DNA of 64,000 nt from JBBRYW01 sp038253945 (GTDB taxonomy: Bacteria; Actinomycetota; Thermoleophilia; Gaiellales; Gaiellaceae). A program made the position numbers and the translations under genes. The notes beneath the pieces are model-generated. The model worked only from the letters and a program-made list of their open reading frames with translations, was not told where the DNA came from and searched no databases. The stretch spans positions 124,001 to 188,000 of the forward strand of contig JBBSGR010000002.1 in the NCBI GenBank assembly GCA_038253945.1, read 5' to 3'. This document shows, in pieces, positions 50,992-59,104 of the stretch; the first letter of the stretch is position 1; the number at the start of each line of letters is the position of its first letter.

Positions 50992-52873
50992 GAATCCGTA
51001 CCCGCCGATCTCCGACTACGCCCTCCTGTCCGACTGCCACAGCGCCGCGCTCGTCTCGAAGGACGGATCGATCGACTGGTGCTGCTTCCACCGCTTCGTC
51101 GCGAGCCCGGTATTCGGCCGCATCCTCGACTGGGGCAAGGGCGGGTACTTCCGCATCGCGCCCCGCACCGCCTACGGGGCAACCCGGCGCTACCTGCCCG
51201 AGACGAACATCCTCGAGACGACCTTCGAGACGGACGAGGGAACCCTGGTGCTCACCGACTGGATTCCCGTGCGGGCCGAGCCGGGCCACCCCGACCACCA
51301 TCTCCTCCGCACCGTTCGGTGCACCGACGGCCAGGTCGCCGTAAAGGTGGAGTTCGAGCCGCGCTTCGACTACGGGCTGACCGAGCCGCGGCTCGAACGC
51401 CTCGAGCAGGACCTCGTCGTCGTCTACGGGGGCGCAGACGCGCTCGTGCTCCAGAGCGAGCTTCCGGTTCAGACCACAGACCTCTCGGCCTGCACCGCCG
51501 GGCGAACCTTGCGCGCCGGCGAGGAGGCATTCGTCGCGGTCACGTACTCGCTGCCGCACGAGCTGGAGCCCAGGCGGCTGAGCCGGGACGAGGTGACGGC
51601 AAAGCTTCGGGAGACGGAGGCGTACTGGCGCGAGTGGGCGGAGAGCTGCACCTACGACGGTCCCTACCGAGACGCGGTCGTCCGCAGCGCGCTCGTGCTG
51701 AAGGCGCTGACGAACGGGCCGACAGGGGCGATCGCCGCCGCGGCGACCACGTCGCTGCCGGAGGAGATCGGCGGCGAGCGGAACTGGGACTACCGCTACA
51801 CGTGGCTGCGCGACTCCGCGCTGACGCTGAACGCCCTCTTCGCGCTCGGCTACACCGACGAGGCGCACGGCTACATGAACTGGCTGAAACGGACGACCGC
51901 CGGCCGCGCGAACGCGCTGCAGATCATGTACGGCGTCGGCGGCGAGCGGTTCCTGCCCGAGGTCGAGCTCGACCATCTCGAGGGCTACCGCGGCTCGCGG
52001 CCCGTGAGGATCGGCAACAGAGCCTACAGCCAGTTCCAGCTCGATACCTTCGGCGAGCTGCTCGACACGGTCTGGGTCTATCGCCGGCACGGCGGCGAGA
52101 TCGACGACGTCTTCTGGGAGTTCCTCTGCGGTGTGGCCGAGGTCGTGATCGACAAGTGGGGTCAGCCCGACCAGGGAATCTGGGAGATCCGAGGCGAGCC
52201 GCGCCACTTCACCTATTCGAAGGTGATGGCCTGGGTCGCGCTCGACCGCGTCGTCCAGATCGCGGAGGGGGACGGACGCGACGGTGACCTCGGCCGGTGG
52301 CGGGAGGCGCGCGACGAGATCCGCGCGCTCGTCGAGGATCAGGGCGTCGACCCCGAGACGAGCTCGTTCACGCAGTCCTTCTCGGACGGGGGGAAGCTCG
52401 ATGCCTCGAGCCTGATGATCCCGATCGTCGGCTTCGTCACGCACGACGACCCGCGAGCTCGCGCTACGTCCGAGCGGATCGCCTCCGAGCTGTCGGCGGA
52501 CGGCTTCGTCTACCGCTACCTGACGGACGGCGTCGACGGGCTGTCGGGCGAGGAGGCGACGTTCGCGATCTGCTCGTTCTGGCTCGTCGAGTGCCTTGCG
52601 CGCGCGGGTGAGGGCGAGCGGGCGCGCGAGCTCTTCGAGCGGCTGACGGCGTTCACCAACGACGTCGGGCTGCTCGCGGAGGAGATCGACCCACACTCCG
52701 GGGCGCAGATCGGCAACTTCCCCCAGGCTTTCTCCCATGTCGGCCTGATCCAGGCCGCGATCGCGCTCGACCTGCCGGAGGTCTCGATGAGCGAGATCGC
52801 GTCCGTCGCTTCCGCGGCCAGGCCGTCGACCGAGGTCGGTCTCACGCGCCCGGCGATCGACAGGCTAGCCTGA
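50984..52873 (+). CDS. Glycoside hydrolase family 15 (glucoamylase/trehalase-like)
   Basis: The 629-residue enzyme starts at ATG 50984 with GGAGGAGGA just upstream. The N-terminal beta-sandwich domain contains ISDYALLSDCHSAALVSKDGSIDWCC. The alpha6/alpha6 catalytic barrel has RNWDYRYTWLRDS, the general-acid Glu in GIWEIRGEPRHFTYSKVMAW and the C-terminal IGNFPQAFSHVGLI, which carries the second catalytic region. Actinobacterial members include trehalases and alpha-glucosidases; substrate cannot be settled. It has no signal peptide, so it acts inside the cell, where its glucose would feed the dehydrogenase of the same operon. Confidence 0.93.
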   Translation: MNENPYPPISDYALLSDCHSAALVSKDGSIDWCCFHRFVASPVFGRILDWGKGGYFRIAPRTAYGATRRYLPETNILETTFETDEGTLVLTDWIPVRAEPGHPDHHLLRTVRCTDGQVAVKVEFEPRFDYGLTEPRLERLEQDLVVVYGGADALVLQSELPVQTTDLSACTAGRTLRAGEEAFVAVTYSLPHELEPRRLSRDEVTAKLRETEAYWREWAESCTYDGPYRDAVVRSALVLKALTNGPTGAIAAAATTSLPEEIGGERNWDYRYTWLRDSALTLNALFALGYTDEAHGYMNWLKRTTAGRANALQIMYGVGGERFLPEVELDHLEGYRGSRPVRIGNRAYSQFQLDTFGELLDTVWVYRRHGGEIDDVFWEFLCGVAEVVIDKWGQPDQGIWEIRGEPRHFTYSKVMAWVALDRVVQIAEGDGRDGDLGRWREARDEIRALVEDQGVDPETSSFTQSFSDGGKLDASSLMIPIVGFVTHDDPRARATSERIASELSADGFVYRYLTDGVDGLSGEEATFAICSFWLVECLARAGEGERARELFERLTAFTNDVGLLAEEIDPHSGAQIGNFPQAFSHVGLIQAAIALDLPEVSMSEIASVASAARPSTEVGLTRPAIDRLA

Positions 52874-52877
52874 CTCC
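52866..52877 (+). promoter_or_regulatory. Leaderless-type promoter of lepB inside the GH15 stop
   Basis: TAGCCT (52866-52871), six bases and ATG 52878 form the leaderless pattern. The -10 box overlaps the last codons and stop of the GH15 gene. Confidence 0.5.
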
Positions 52878-53477
52878 ATGCGCAGCCCTTTCGCGCGCGT
52901 CCCCAAACCATGGCGAGTCGTCCTCGACTGGGTGTCGACGGTGACCCTTGCGATCGTGCTCGTGCTCGTGTTCGAGGCCGAGGTCGCGAAGCCGTTCCGC
53001 ATCCCGTCGGCCTCGATGGAGCCCACGCTTCATTGCGCCCGGCCGGCCAACGGCTGTCACGCGCGCTTCTCCGACAGGGTGATCGCGCTTCGCCTCGTCT
53101 ACCGGTTTCGCGAGCCGCGCCGGGGGGAGATCGTCGTCTTCAAGGCGCCGGCTGCCGCGGCGCTGGACTGCGGCGGGCAGGGAGGGGTCTTCGTCAAGCG
53201 GCTCGTGGGCTTGCCGGGCGACGTCGTCTCGGAACGGAGCGGCTGGATTTTCATCGACGGAAAGCGCCTACCCGAGCCGTACATCAAGCCGGGGTACCGG
53301 GACTCGACAACGTCGAGCTGGCCTCGGATCCCCCTCGGTCACTACTTCATGCTCGGCGACAACCGGCGGAACTCATGCGATTCGCGCGTCTGGGGGACCG
53401 TGCCACGCGACGCGCTCGTCGGGCCGGCGATCCTGACCTACTGGCCACCCAGCAGGCTCGCTCCCCGGCTGCCGTAA
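52878..53477 (+). CDS. lepB: Signal peptidase I
   Basis: The 199-residue protein has one N-terminal membrane helix (VSTVTLAIVLVLVFEAEV), the nucleophile Ser46 in PSASMEPT, the general-base Lys107 in VFVKRLVGLPGD, and the conserved LGDNRRNSCDSRVWG box. It cleaves signal peptides from exported proteins at the outer face of the membrane, including the nearby secreted cupredoxin. It starts five bases after the GH15 stop and probably has its own promoter. Confidence 0.95.
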   Translation: MRSPFARVPKPWRVVLDWVSTVTLAIVLVLVFEAEVAKPFRIPSASMEPTLHCARPANGCHARFSDRVIALRLVYRFREPRRGEIVVFKAPAAAALDCGGQGGVFVKRLVGLPGDVVSERSGWIFIDGKRLPEPYIKPGYRDSTTSSWPRIPLGHYFMLGDNRRNSCDSRVWGTVPRDALVGPAILTYWPPSRLAPRLP

Positions 53478-53570
53478 TCACCCGGCCGCCGGCTTCCGGC
53501 CCGGGTCGACAGAGGAATCCGGAACGCTCGCGGGAGCGTAGTCACGAGTGCCCCTAACGTAAGGAGACTC

Positions 53571-53945
53571 ATGACGCGATCCATCCTCGCCGCCCTGATG
53601 GCGGCGGCCCTCTCGCTGACACTCGCGGCGACGGCGCTCGGTCGAGGCGACAAGGACCCCAAGCTGACCGGCTCGGTGGGCCCCGGCTTCACGATCAGTC
53701 TCAAGCAGAACGGCAAGAACGTGAAGTCGCTGAAGGCCGGTACCTACACGTTCGTCATCTCCGACAAGGCGTCGATCCACAGCTTCGTGCTGGAGCGGGA
53801 GAAGGGCGGGACGTTCGAGAAGCAGCTGACGTCCGTGCTGTTCAAGGGCACCAAGACTGCGACGATCAAGCTCGGGAAGGGCGAGTGGAAGTTCTACTGC
53901 AAGCCCCATGAGGCGGGGATGCACGGCGAGTTCAAGGTGAACTAG
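53571..53945 (+). CDS. Secreted cupredoxin-like copper protein
   Basis: The 124-residue protein has a signal peptide (LAALMAAALSLTLAATALG) and a small beta-sandwich with type 1 copper ligands: His in ASIHSFVLE, and Cys, His and Met in FYCKPHEAGMHGEF. It probably carries electrons or binds copper outside the membrane. TAAGGAG lies upstream of the ATG. A copper efflux operon is 5 kb away, with no direct link. Confidence 0.88.
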   Translation: MTRSILAALMAAALSLTLAATALGRGDKDPKLTGSVGPGFTISLKQNGKNVKSLKAGTYTFVISDKASIHSFVLEREKGGTFEKQLTSVLFKGTKTATIKLGKGEWKFYCKPHEAGMHGEFKVN

Positions 53946-53984
53946 AGCTCCCGGACGCCGGCGACCGCCGAAAGCGCGCGGTCG

Positions 53985-54617
53985 TCAGCGTCCGAGTTGC
54001 GCGCGCATCGCGTGGAGCTCCTCCTCGAGTCGGGCGACTCGCTGCTCGAGCGCCCTCACGGGGTCGAGCGCGGGCTCCACCGCGGCCGATTCCACCGTCG
54101 CGTCATCGCTGCGGCCGAGCAGCTGCGCGTAGCGCTCCTCCTTCTGCCCCGGGCGGCGTCCGAGCCGGGTCGCGAGTGCGCCTTCGATCAACGCGTCGAG
54201 TGTCCGCTGGACGTCCTCGAGCGAGCCGAACTGGTGCAGCCGGTCGGCTCGCTGCTTCAGCTCGCCTGGCGTCTGGGCCCCCCGCAGCATCAGCACGCAG
54301 AGCACGGCCATCGCGTCGTCCCCGAGGCGCAACGACTCGCCGAGCAGGTGCCGGTACTTGGCGGCGCGGCTCCCCCGCCCGCTGGCGAGCCGAGTCCATC
54401 CCCGCCTGGACAGCCGCTCGAGGGCCGACCGGATCGTCGGCTCGTCGTAGAGCATGACGGGGTCGCGGTTCGTCGTCTGGTTGCACGCGGCGCGCAGCGC
54501 GTTCAGCGACAGCGGATAGACGTCCGGGGTCGTCCGCTGCTTCTCGATCAGGCACCCGAGCACCCGGAGCTCGACCGCGTCGGCATCCATTCGCGGCCGA
54601 AAGGGTACGCGCTCCAC
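53985..54617 (-). CDS. DUF480 (YceH-like) protein
   Basis: The 210-residue protein shows the DUF480 opening LRVLGCLIEKQRTTPDVYPLSLNAL and CNQTTNRDPVM, two winged-helix domains and a C-terminal coiled coil (VRALEQRVARLEEELHAMRAQL). The function is unknown in any organism to my knowledge. GTG 54617 gives the length above; ATG 54590 is also possible and starts right at the conserved region. It is convergent with the cupredoxin gene. Confidence 0.88.
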   Translation of the reverse strand: MERVPFRPRMDADAVELRVLGCLIEKQRTTPDVYPLSLNALRAACNQTTNRDPVMLYDEPTIRSALERLSRRGWTRLASGRGSRAAKYRHLLGESLRLGDDAMAVLCVLMLRGAQTPGELKQRADRLHQFGSLEDVQRTLDALIEGALATRLGRRPGQKEERYAQLLGRSDDATVESAAVEPALDPVRALEQRVARLEEELHAMRAQLGR

Positions 54618-54650
54618 GAGCCCCCCGCCGGGAAGGCCATGCGGACTCTC

Positions 54651-54701
54651 TGACCGGCCGCCTCCGCGACCGGTCAGGGTGGCCCCCCGGACAGGCCCCT
54701 A
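54651..54701 (-). terminator. 3' hairpin element related to the two-hairpin repeats
   Basis: TGACCGG...CCGGTCA folds over 54651-54676 as a stem. It is followed by aggcccctag containing the stop of the minus-strand gene at 54699. The shared pieces gaccggtc and agg(c)nccctag resemble the elements at 33199 and 38459, but only one hairpin is present here. Confidence 0.4.
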
Positions 54702-54983
54702 GCTCGCCTGAATCAGGACTTCCCCGCGCTCGACCTGGGGCGTCGACTGCGTGATCTCCGATGCATGGTCCCGGATCCAGTCGGCCGCGAGCCGGGTCGA
54801 CTCATCGGCGCCCGTCTGATCGTCGTAGACGGTGAAGGTTGCGCACCCTCCCTCGGTACGAACCAGGTAATAGCCGCGGAAGCCGGCCACGCCCGAGACC
54901 AGCCCCTTGACCTCGTCTGCGTGGGCGGCGAGCTGGTCCGCTATTTCCGCGTTGCCCTCGTAGGTTCGGATGACTGCGTACAT
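54699..54983 (-). CDS. Small dimeric alpha/beta-barrel-type protein (ABM-like)
   Basis: The 94-residue protein reads YAVIRTYEGNAEIADQL, GVAGFRGYYLVRTEGGCATFTVYDDQTGADES and AADWIRDHASEI, the pattern of small ferredoxin-like dimers related to antibiotic-biosynthesis monooxygenases. The function is unknown. GAAAGGGAGC precedes the ATG. Confidence 0.75.
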   Translation of the reverse strand: MYAVIRTYEGNAEIADQLAAHADEVKGLVSGVAGFRGYYLVRTEGGCATFTVYDDQTGADESTRLAADWIRDHASEITQSTPQVERGEVLIQAS

Positions 54984-55070
54984 GCTGCTCCCTTTCTTCG
55001 CCCGCCGCGGCCGGTTCCGGGCTGGAGGCTGAGCCGGCCGACCGACTCTAAGCGTTTCCCGGCGGGTTTT

Positions 55071-55520
55071 CTAGTCGAGCAGCTCGTAGGCCATCCCGGC
55101 CGCAGTCACGTAGACGAGGTGGTGGAACACGTCGATCGCGACCTCGGTCTTGCCCCACATCCAGAAGGGTGGAGCGACGCCGAGGCTCGGCAGCATCACC
55201 CCGGCACCGCCCCACACCGCAGCGAAATGGCCTGCGTTCGCGGCCTTCGGCGGCAGGCCCGTGAAGGCCAGCAGCCCGCGAACGGCTCCCCAGCCCGTTC
55301 CATAGCCCCAGTGCACCAGGTTCGAGAAGCGCGCCTTCGCCTCGTCGCTCGAGAACTCCTTGATCCCGAGCACCGTCGCGGCTGCTCGGGCAGGCGCATC
55401 GCTGGGCTCGCGACCGCGGAGCTTGGCTTCGAGCGTGCTGGAGATCGTCATGGCCGCCGTCCCGGCCAGGCCGGCGATCAACCCTTTGCCGATCGAGTCC
55501 GCCAAACTGTTGAGCTTCAT
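55071..55520 (-). CDS. Small membrane protein of unknown function, 149 aa
   Basis: The protein has about four hydrophobic segments with GLIAGLAGTAAMTISSTLEAKLRGREPS at the N terminus, HWGYGTGWGAVRGLL in the middle and HHLVYVTAAGMAYELL at the end. Proteins with this GLIAGxAGTAAMT start and HxxYG motif are widespread in actinobacteria (YagU/DUF6789-like) without a known role. GAGGAGG lies upstream of the ATG. Confidence 0.8.
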   Translation of the reverse strand: MKLNSLADSIGKGLIAGLAGTAAMTISSTLEAKLRGREPSDAPARAAATVLGIKEFSSDEAKARFSNLVHWGYGTGWGAVRGLLAFTGLPPKAANAGHFAAVWGGAGVMLPSLGVAPPFWMWGKTEVAIDVFHHLVYVTAAGMAYELLD

Positions 55521-55625
55521 ACGAGCACCTCCTCATGCTTTGCGGCCCGCGGCTTCGCCCCGAGCCTGTCGTTTAGGTGGTCGCCGATGCTTGCCGAGCT
55601 TCGATGTTCACCCGAGTTGTCTAGT

Positions 55626-55656
55626 CCCGGGATCTGCCCGGGCATTACAGCTGTAA
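55626..55656. promoter_or_regulatory. Palindromic site upstream of the antiporter remnant
   Basis: CCCGGGatctgCCCGGG (55626-55642) is followed by the perfect 12-base palindrome TTACAGCTGTAA (55645-55656), which stands out in a G+C-rich context. It may have been an operator of the decayed antiporter or of the divergent membrane-protein gene. Confidence 0.35.
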
Positions 55657-55713
55657 CGCCAGGCGCCTCCGGGGGACTGAAGGACGCCGGACAGACGACC
55701 ACGCCGTTCGGCC

Positions 55714-55990
55714 GTGCGAGCCACGATTCTCGGCCTTCAGCATGCGAGGCGGATCTCGCAGAGGCTCCTCAGGCTGCAGGACACGACGGCCGAGATCCGC
55801 GTCCGCGGCGCATTCCTCCTGCTCGCGCTCTCGTGGCGCTCGCGTCCAGGTTCGGGCTCGAGGCGATCCTCGGCTCGTTTCTCGCCGGCCCACGATCAAG
55901 CTCGTCGACCGCGGTCGGCTTCGGAGTCTTCATCCCGTCTGTGATCGTCTTCCCCGCTCGTCTCGCTGACGCTCCTCCGCGAGCGCCGGT
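55714..55990 (+). pseudogene. Decayed CPA2 cation:proton antiporter fragment
   Basis: Parts in three frames line up as one antiporter segment: ISQRLLRLQDTTAEIRVRGAFLLLAL, then LVALASRFGLEAILGSFLAGP, then PTIKLVD and VGFGVFIPS. This order matches the middle of Kef/NapA-type antiporters. At least three frameshifts and loss of both ends make it non-functional. The closest intact family member in the window is at 7727-8890. Confidence 0.6.
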
Positions 55991-56025
55991 AGCGGCCGCC
56001 GGGGGTGGAGTATGCTCCCGGTGCG

Positions 56026-56211
56026 ATGAAGGTACTCCTGCGGGTGCGCGATCTCTGGCGCCGATCCAATGCACGAGCGAGCAGCGCCAAAGACGACGCT
56101 GCGGTCGAGCGAGCGTCCATCGAGGTCGAAGAGAAGGAGCGCGCGCGAGGCCGCGACCCGTCGCTCCCGGCCGCGCGGAGCAACGACAGCACGTACGTCA
56201 ATCCGTTCTAG
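56026..56211 (+). CDS. Possible small charged protein, 61 aa
   Basis: The frame MKVLLRVRDLWRRSN, a middle Glu/Lys/Arg-rich helix (ASIEVEEKERARGRD) and the end SNDSTYVNPF could be a small cytoplasmic protein, and its codon pattern is moderately coding-like. No good ribosome site is present and no family is recognised. The following 250 bases up to the ABC transporter stop hold nothing I can assign. Confidence 0.35.
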   Translation: MKVLLRVRDLWRRSNARASSAKDDAAVERASIEVEEKERARGRDPSLPAARSNDSTYVNPF

Positions 56212-56467
56212 CGCGGGCTTCGCGCGACCGTAATCGCTCCGCCACAGGGCGCGCGTCTCTGACGAGCCCTGGCTCGCGCCGGCCGCCGGTCCGGTCGGAT
56301 CTCGCGCGTAATCGCGCGCAGGTCCTGCCGAAGCTCTTCGTGCCAGGGACGGCCCCAGAACCAGTCTGGTGCGCCCGCCGCGCGCTACGCGTAACGAAGC
56401 CTGCCGCTGCAAGACGGAAGCGGATGCGATACGTCAACACCCGGCGCCGAAGATCACCCGAGTGATC

Positions 56468-58360
56468 TCAGCCGCGCGCGCCCGCCATGGTCACCACTTC
56501 GCCGCCCGCGAGCACCACTCCGTCCTCGCAGCGTGCCTCGACGAGCCCGCCAGCGAACTGGCGGCTGTAGAGATCCGCGTAGAGGCCGCGACGGGCGAGC
56601 AGCTCGGCGTGCGTGCCACGCTCGACGATCTGTCCGCCCTCGAGGACGAAGATCACGTCGGCGGCCATGATGGTCGAGAGGCGATGGGCGATCGCGATCG
56701 TCGTTCGACGCTCCATCAGCGGCTCGAGCGCCTCCTGGACGAGGCGCTCGCTCGTCGTATCGAGGGCCGAGGTCGCCTCGTCGAGGATCAAGACACGCGG
56801 GTCCTTCAGGATCACGCGTGCGATCGCGAGCCGCTGCTTCTCGCCGCCCGACATCCGGTAGCCGCGCTCGCCGACGAGCGTGTCGTAGCCTTCGGAGAGC
56901 TCGAGGATGCGGTCGTGGATCTGAGCTGCCCGCGCGGCGGCCTCCAGCTGATCCTGCGTCGCGTCGGGTCGTGCATACAGCAGGTTGTCACGGACGCTCG
57001 CGTGGAAGAGGTAGGTCTCTTGCGTGACCATGCCGACGGCCCCGGCGAGCGTCTCGAGGGTGAGCTCCCGCACGTCGTGGTCGTCGAGTGAAACGACGCC
57101 CCTCGTTGCGTCATAGAGGCGCGGAATCAGATAGGAGATCGTCGTCTTGCCTGCGCCCGACGGCCCGACGACGGCTGCGAGCTGCCCCGGGCGCACCTCG
57201 AGCGAGACCCCGGCAAGCGTCCAGGGGCGCGGGGTGCCGTCGACGCTCCCGGCCGATCCATTTCCGTCGACGGCAAGCTCCGCGACGGCTTCGGGCGGTT
57301 CCTCGTAGCGGAAGAAGACGTCGTCGAGAGCGACCCGGCCGCGGATCTCGTCGATCGGGAGCGAGCGAGCATGAGCGGAGTTGACGATGTCCTGCTTCAG
57401 GTCGAGATACTGGAAGATTCGCTCGAACAGCGCGAGCGAGCCCTGCACCTCGACGGCGGTCTGCAGCATCTGGCCGATCGGAAACAGCAGGCGGGTCTGC
57501 AGCGTCGTGAACGCCACTATCGTCCCCGAGCTGAGATGCGAATGCCCCGCGACCAGATAGACGAGTGCCGGCGCGACCGAGAAGAAGGTCTGGACCACCG
57601 CGAAGAACGACCGGCCCACCATCTGCTGCCGGATCTGCAGGCCGGCAAGCCGGCGATTCTCGTTGCGGTAGCGCTCGACTGCGTCGCGCCGCCGGTCGAA
57701 AGCCTTCGTCAGCAATACACCCGACACCGACAGCGTCTCCTCGGTCAGGGCTGATAGCTCGGCGAGTGACTCCTGCGTCTGCCCCGAGATCCGGCGGCGG
57801 ATTCGCCCGACGCGCCAGGTCAGGAACACGAACACCGGCACGACACCGAGGGCGAGCAGCGTCAGTTGCCAGGAGAGGATCACCATCGCGACGACGGTGC
57901 TACCGACCGTGACGACGTTCGAGAGCACCGACGAGGCCGTGTTCGTGACGACACTCTGGACGCCGCCGACATCGTTCTGCAGCCTCGACTGGAGCTCGCC
58001 GGTTCGCGTCGCGGTGAAGAAGCGGAGGGACATCGACTGCAGGTGCTCGTAGAGGCGGTTCCGGAGGTCCTGCATCACCTGCTGGCCGACGGACGTGGCG
58101 AGGTAGGTCTGCAGGACGCCGAGTGCGGACGAGACGAGCGGGATCGCAACCATCACGCCGACGAGCACGTACAGCAGATGAAGGTCCGTCCCGCCGTGCG
58201 GCGGGAAGAGCGCTCGATCGAAGACGACCTTGGTGAGGAGCGGGTTGACGACGCCGAGGCCCGCGGTCACGAAGATCAGGATCAGGATCGCGGCAACGCT
58301 CAACCGGTAGGCCCGGAAGAGTGCGGCGACCCGGCGCAGCAGGCCGGTCGACCCCGTCAC
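56468..58360 (-). CDS. ABC exporter (full half-transporter), MarR-linked
   Basis: About 630 residues with six membrane helices and a nucleotide-binding domain: Walker A GPSGAGKTT, signature MSGGEKQR, Walker B VLILDEATSALD and IAHRLST. The catalytic Glu is present, so it can work as a homodimer. GTG 58360 is chosen because it overlaps the MarR stop as GTGA; a TTG at 58390 would lengthen the overlap to 34 bases. It is probably a multidrug or lipid exporter controlled by that MarR protein. Confidence 0.9.
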   Translation of the reverse strand: MTGSTGLLRRVAALFRAYRLSVAAILILIFVTAGLGVVNPLLTKVVFDRALFPPHGGTDLHLLYVLVGVMVAIPLVSSALGVLQTYLATSVGQQVMQDLRNRLYEHLQSMSLRFFTATRTGELQSRLQNDVGGVQSVVTNTASSVLSNVVTVGSTVVAMVILSWQLTLLALGVVPVFVFLTWRVGRIRRRISGQTQESLAELSALTEETLSVSGVLLTKAFDRRRDAVERYRNENRRLAGLQIRQQMVGRSFFAVVQTFFSVAPALVYLVAGHSHLSSGTIVAFTTLQTRLLFPIGQMLQTAVEVQGSLALFERIFQYLDLKQDIVNSAHARSLPIDEIRGRVALDDVFFRYEEPPEAVAELAVDGNGSAGSVDGTPRPWTLAGVSLEVRPGQLAAVVGPSGAGKTTISYLIPRLYDATRGVVSLDDHDVRELTLETLAGAVGMVTQETYLFHASVRDNLLYARPDATQDQLEAAARAAQIHDRILELSEGYDTLVGERGYRMSGGEKQRLAIARVILKDPRVLILDEATSALDTTSERLVQEALEPLMERRTTIAIAHRLSTIMAADVIFVLEGGQIVERGTHAELLARRGLYADLYSRQFAGGLVEARCEDGVVLAGGEVVTMAGARG

Positions 58361-58821
58361 GGCCGGCACGGCTTGGTTCGCGGTTGGCAAGCGAGTGCTT
58401 CCCCCAATCGTCCGAGCAGGCGGGCGAGCTCGCGGCGGTCGCTGTCCGACCAGCCTTCGAGCAGCCGTTCGAGAAAGGCCAAGCGCCCGCCCTCGGCAAG
58501 CTCGACGACCTCCTTGCCGCGCGGAGTGACGTCGAGGGTCGCGGCTCTCCGGTCGTCCGAGTCCGGCTGCCGCGTCAGCAGGCCAGCCCCCTCCAGCTCC
58601 TGCACCTTGCGGCTGATCGTCGACGGATCGAGGCCGAGGCGTTCGGCGAGCTCCATCAGCCGGGTCGGCCGCTCGGCGACGCGGCTCAGAAGAAAGAGAC
58701 CCGGCGGGTCGAGGGAGACGCCCGCTTCGCGGGCAGCCTCGACATGCGCGCGAGCGAGCCGCCGCCCCCGGACGATGTTCCGGAGGGCCCGATCGATCTC
58801 GAGGAGGGGGGGATCGGTCAT
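58357..58821 (-). CDS. MarR-family transcriptional regulator
   Basis: About 154 residues from ATG 58821. The winged helix contains TRLMELAERLGLDPSTISRKVQELEGAGLLTRQPDSDDRRA, the classic MarR recognition helix and wing (cited as pattern). An in-frame ATG at 58848 lies inside the operator-like repeat at 58837-58855, which makes 58821 the better start. It is likely autoregulated and represses the exporter gene downstream until a ligand binds. Confidence 0.9.
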   Translation of the reverse strand: MTDPPLLEIDRALRNIVRGRRLARAHVEAAREAGVSLDPPGLFLLSRVAERPTRLMELAERLGLDPSTISRKVQELEGAGLLTRQPDSDDRRAATLDVTPRGKEVVELAEGGRLAFLERLLEGWSDSDRRELARLLGRLGEALACQPRTKPCRP

Positions 58822-58836
58822 GTCTTCCAGGTTACC

Positions 58837-58855
58837 AGTTGCTTGCATAAAGCAA
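58837..58855. promoter_or_regulatory. Probable MarR operator
   Basis: GTTGCTT (58837-58843) and AAGCAAC (58849-58855) form a perfect inverted repeat with a five-base spacer, 16 bases upstream of the marR start and in the divergent region with copZ. MarR proteins typically bind such 16-20 bp palindromes. Confidence 0.65.
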
Positions 58856-58882
58856 CTACCGCTCTTCGAGTCGGGGTCAGTG

Positions 58883-58899
58883 ATACCCTCTCAGGGTAT
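58883..58899. promoter_or_regulatory. Probable CsoR operator of the copper operon
   Basis: ATACCC (58883-58888), five bases and GGGTAT (58894-58899) match the TACCC/GGGTA type palindrome bound by CsoR repressors. It ends two bases before the copZ ATG, so repression would block a promoter whose transcript is very short-leadered or leaderless. Confidence 0.7.
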
Positions 58900-58901
58900 T
58901 T

Positions 58902-59102
58902 ATGAAGGAGCTGGTCTATACCGTGCCGGGCATGAGTTGCGAGCACTGCATCGCGGCCGTGCGGGGGCAGCTCCAGGACATCGCGGGAGTCGAGACGATC
59001 GAGGCCGATCTCGCGACGAAGCGCGTCGTAATCCACGGCGAGGGGCTGCAGGACGCCGCCCTTCGTGCTGCGATCGACGAAGCGGGCTACGAGGCGGCTT
59101 AG
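58902..59102 (+). CDS. copZ: Copper chaperone CopZ-like (single HMA domain)
   Basis: The 66-residue protein is one heavy-metal-associated domain with the metal motif PGMSCEHC (Cys pair CxxC) and the usual beta-alpha-beta pattern (VETIEADLATKRVVIHG). It delivers Cu(I) to the efflux ATPase encoded directly downstream. It is the first gene of the copper operon and carries a CsoR-type operator immediately before the start. Confidence 0.93.
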   Translation: MKELVYTVPGMSCEHCIAAVRGQLQDIAGVETIEADLATKRVVIHGEGLQDAALRAAIDEAGYEAA

Positions 59103-59104
59103 GG

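Noticed and set aside
54765..56465. Long plus-strand open frame across the small-protein region
   Set aside because: It reads antisense to two good minus-strand genes and then through the antiporter remnant. Only short segments resemble protein.
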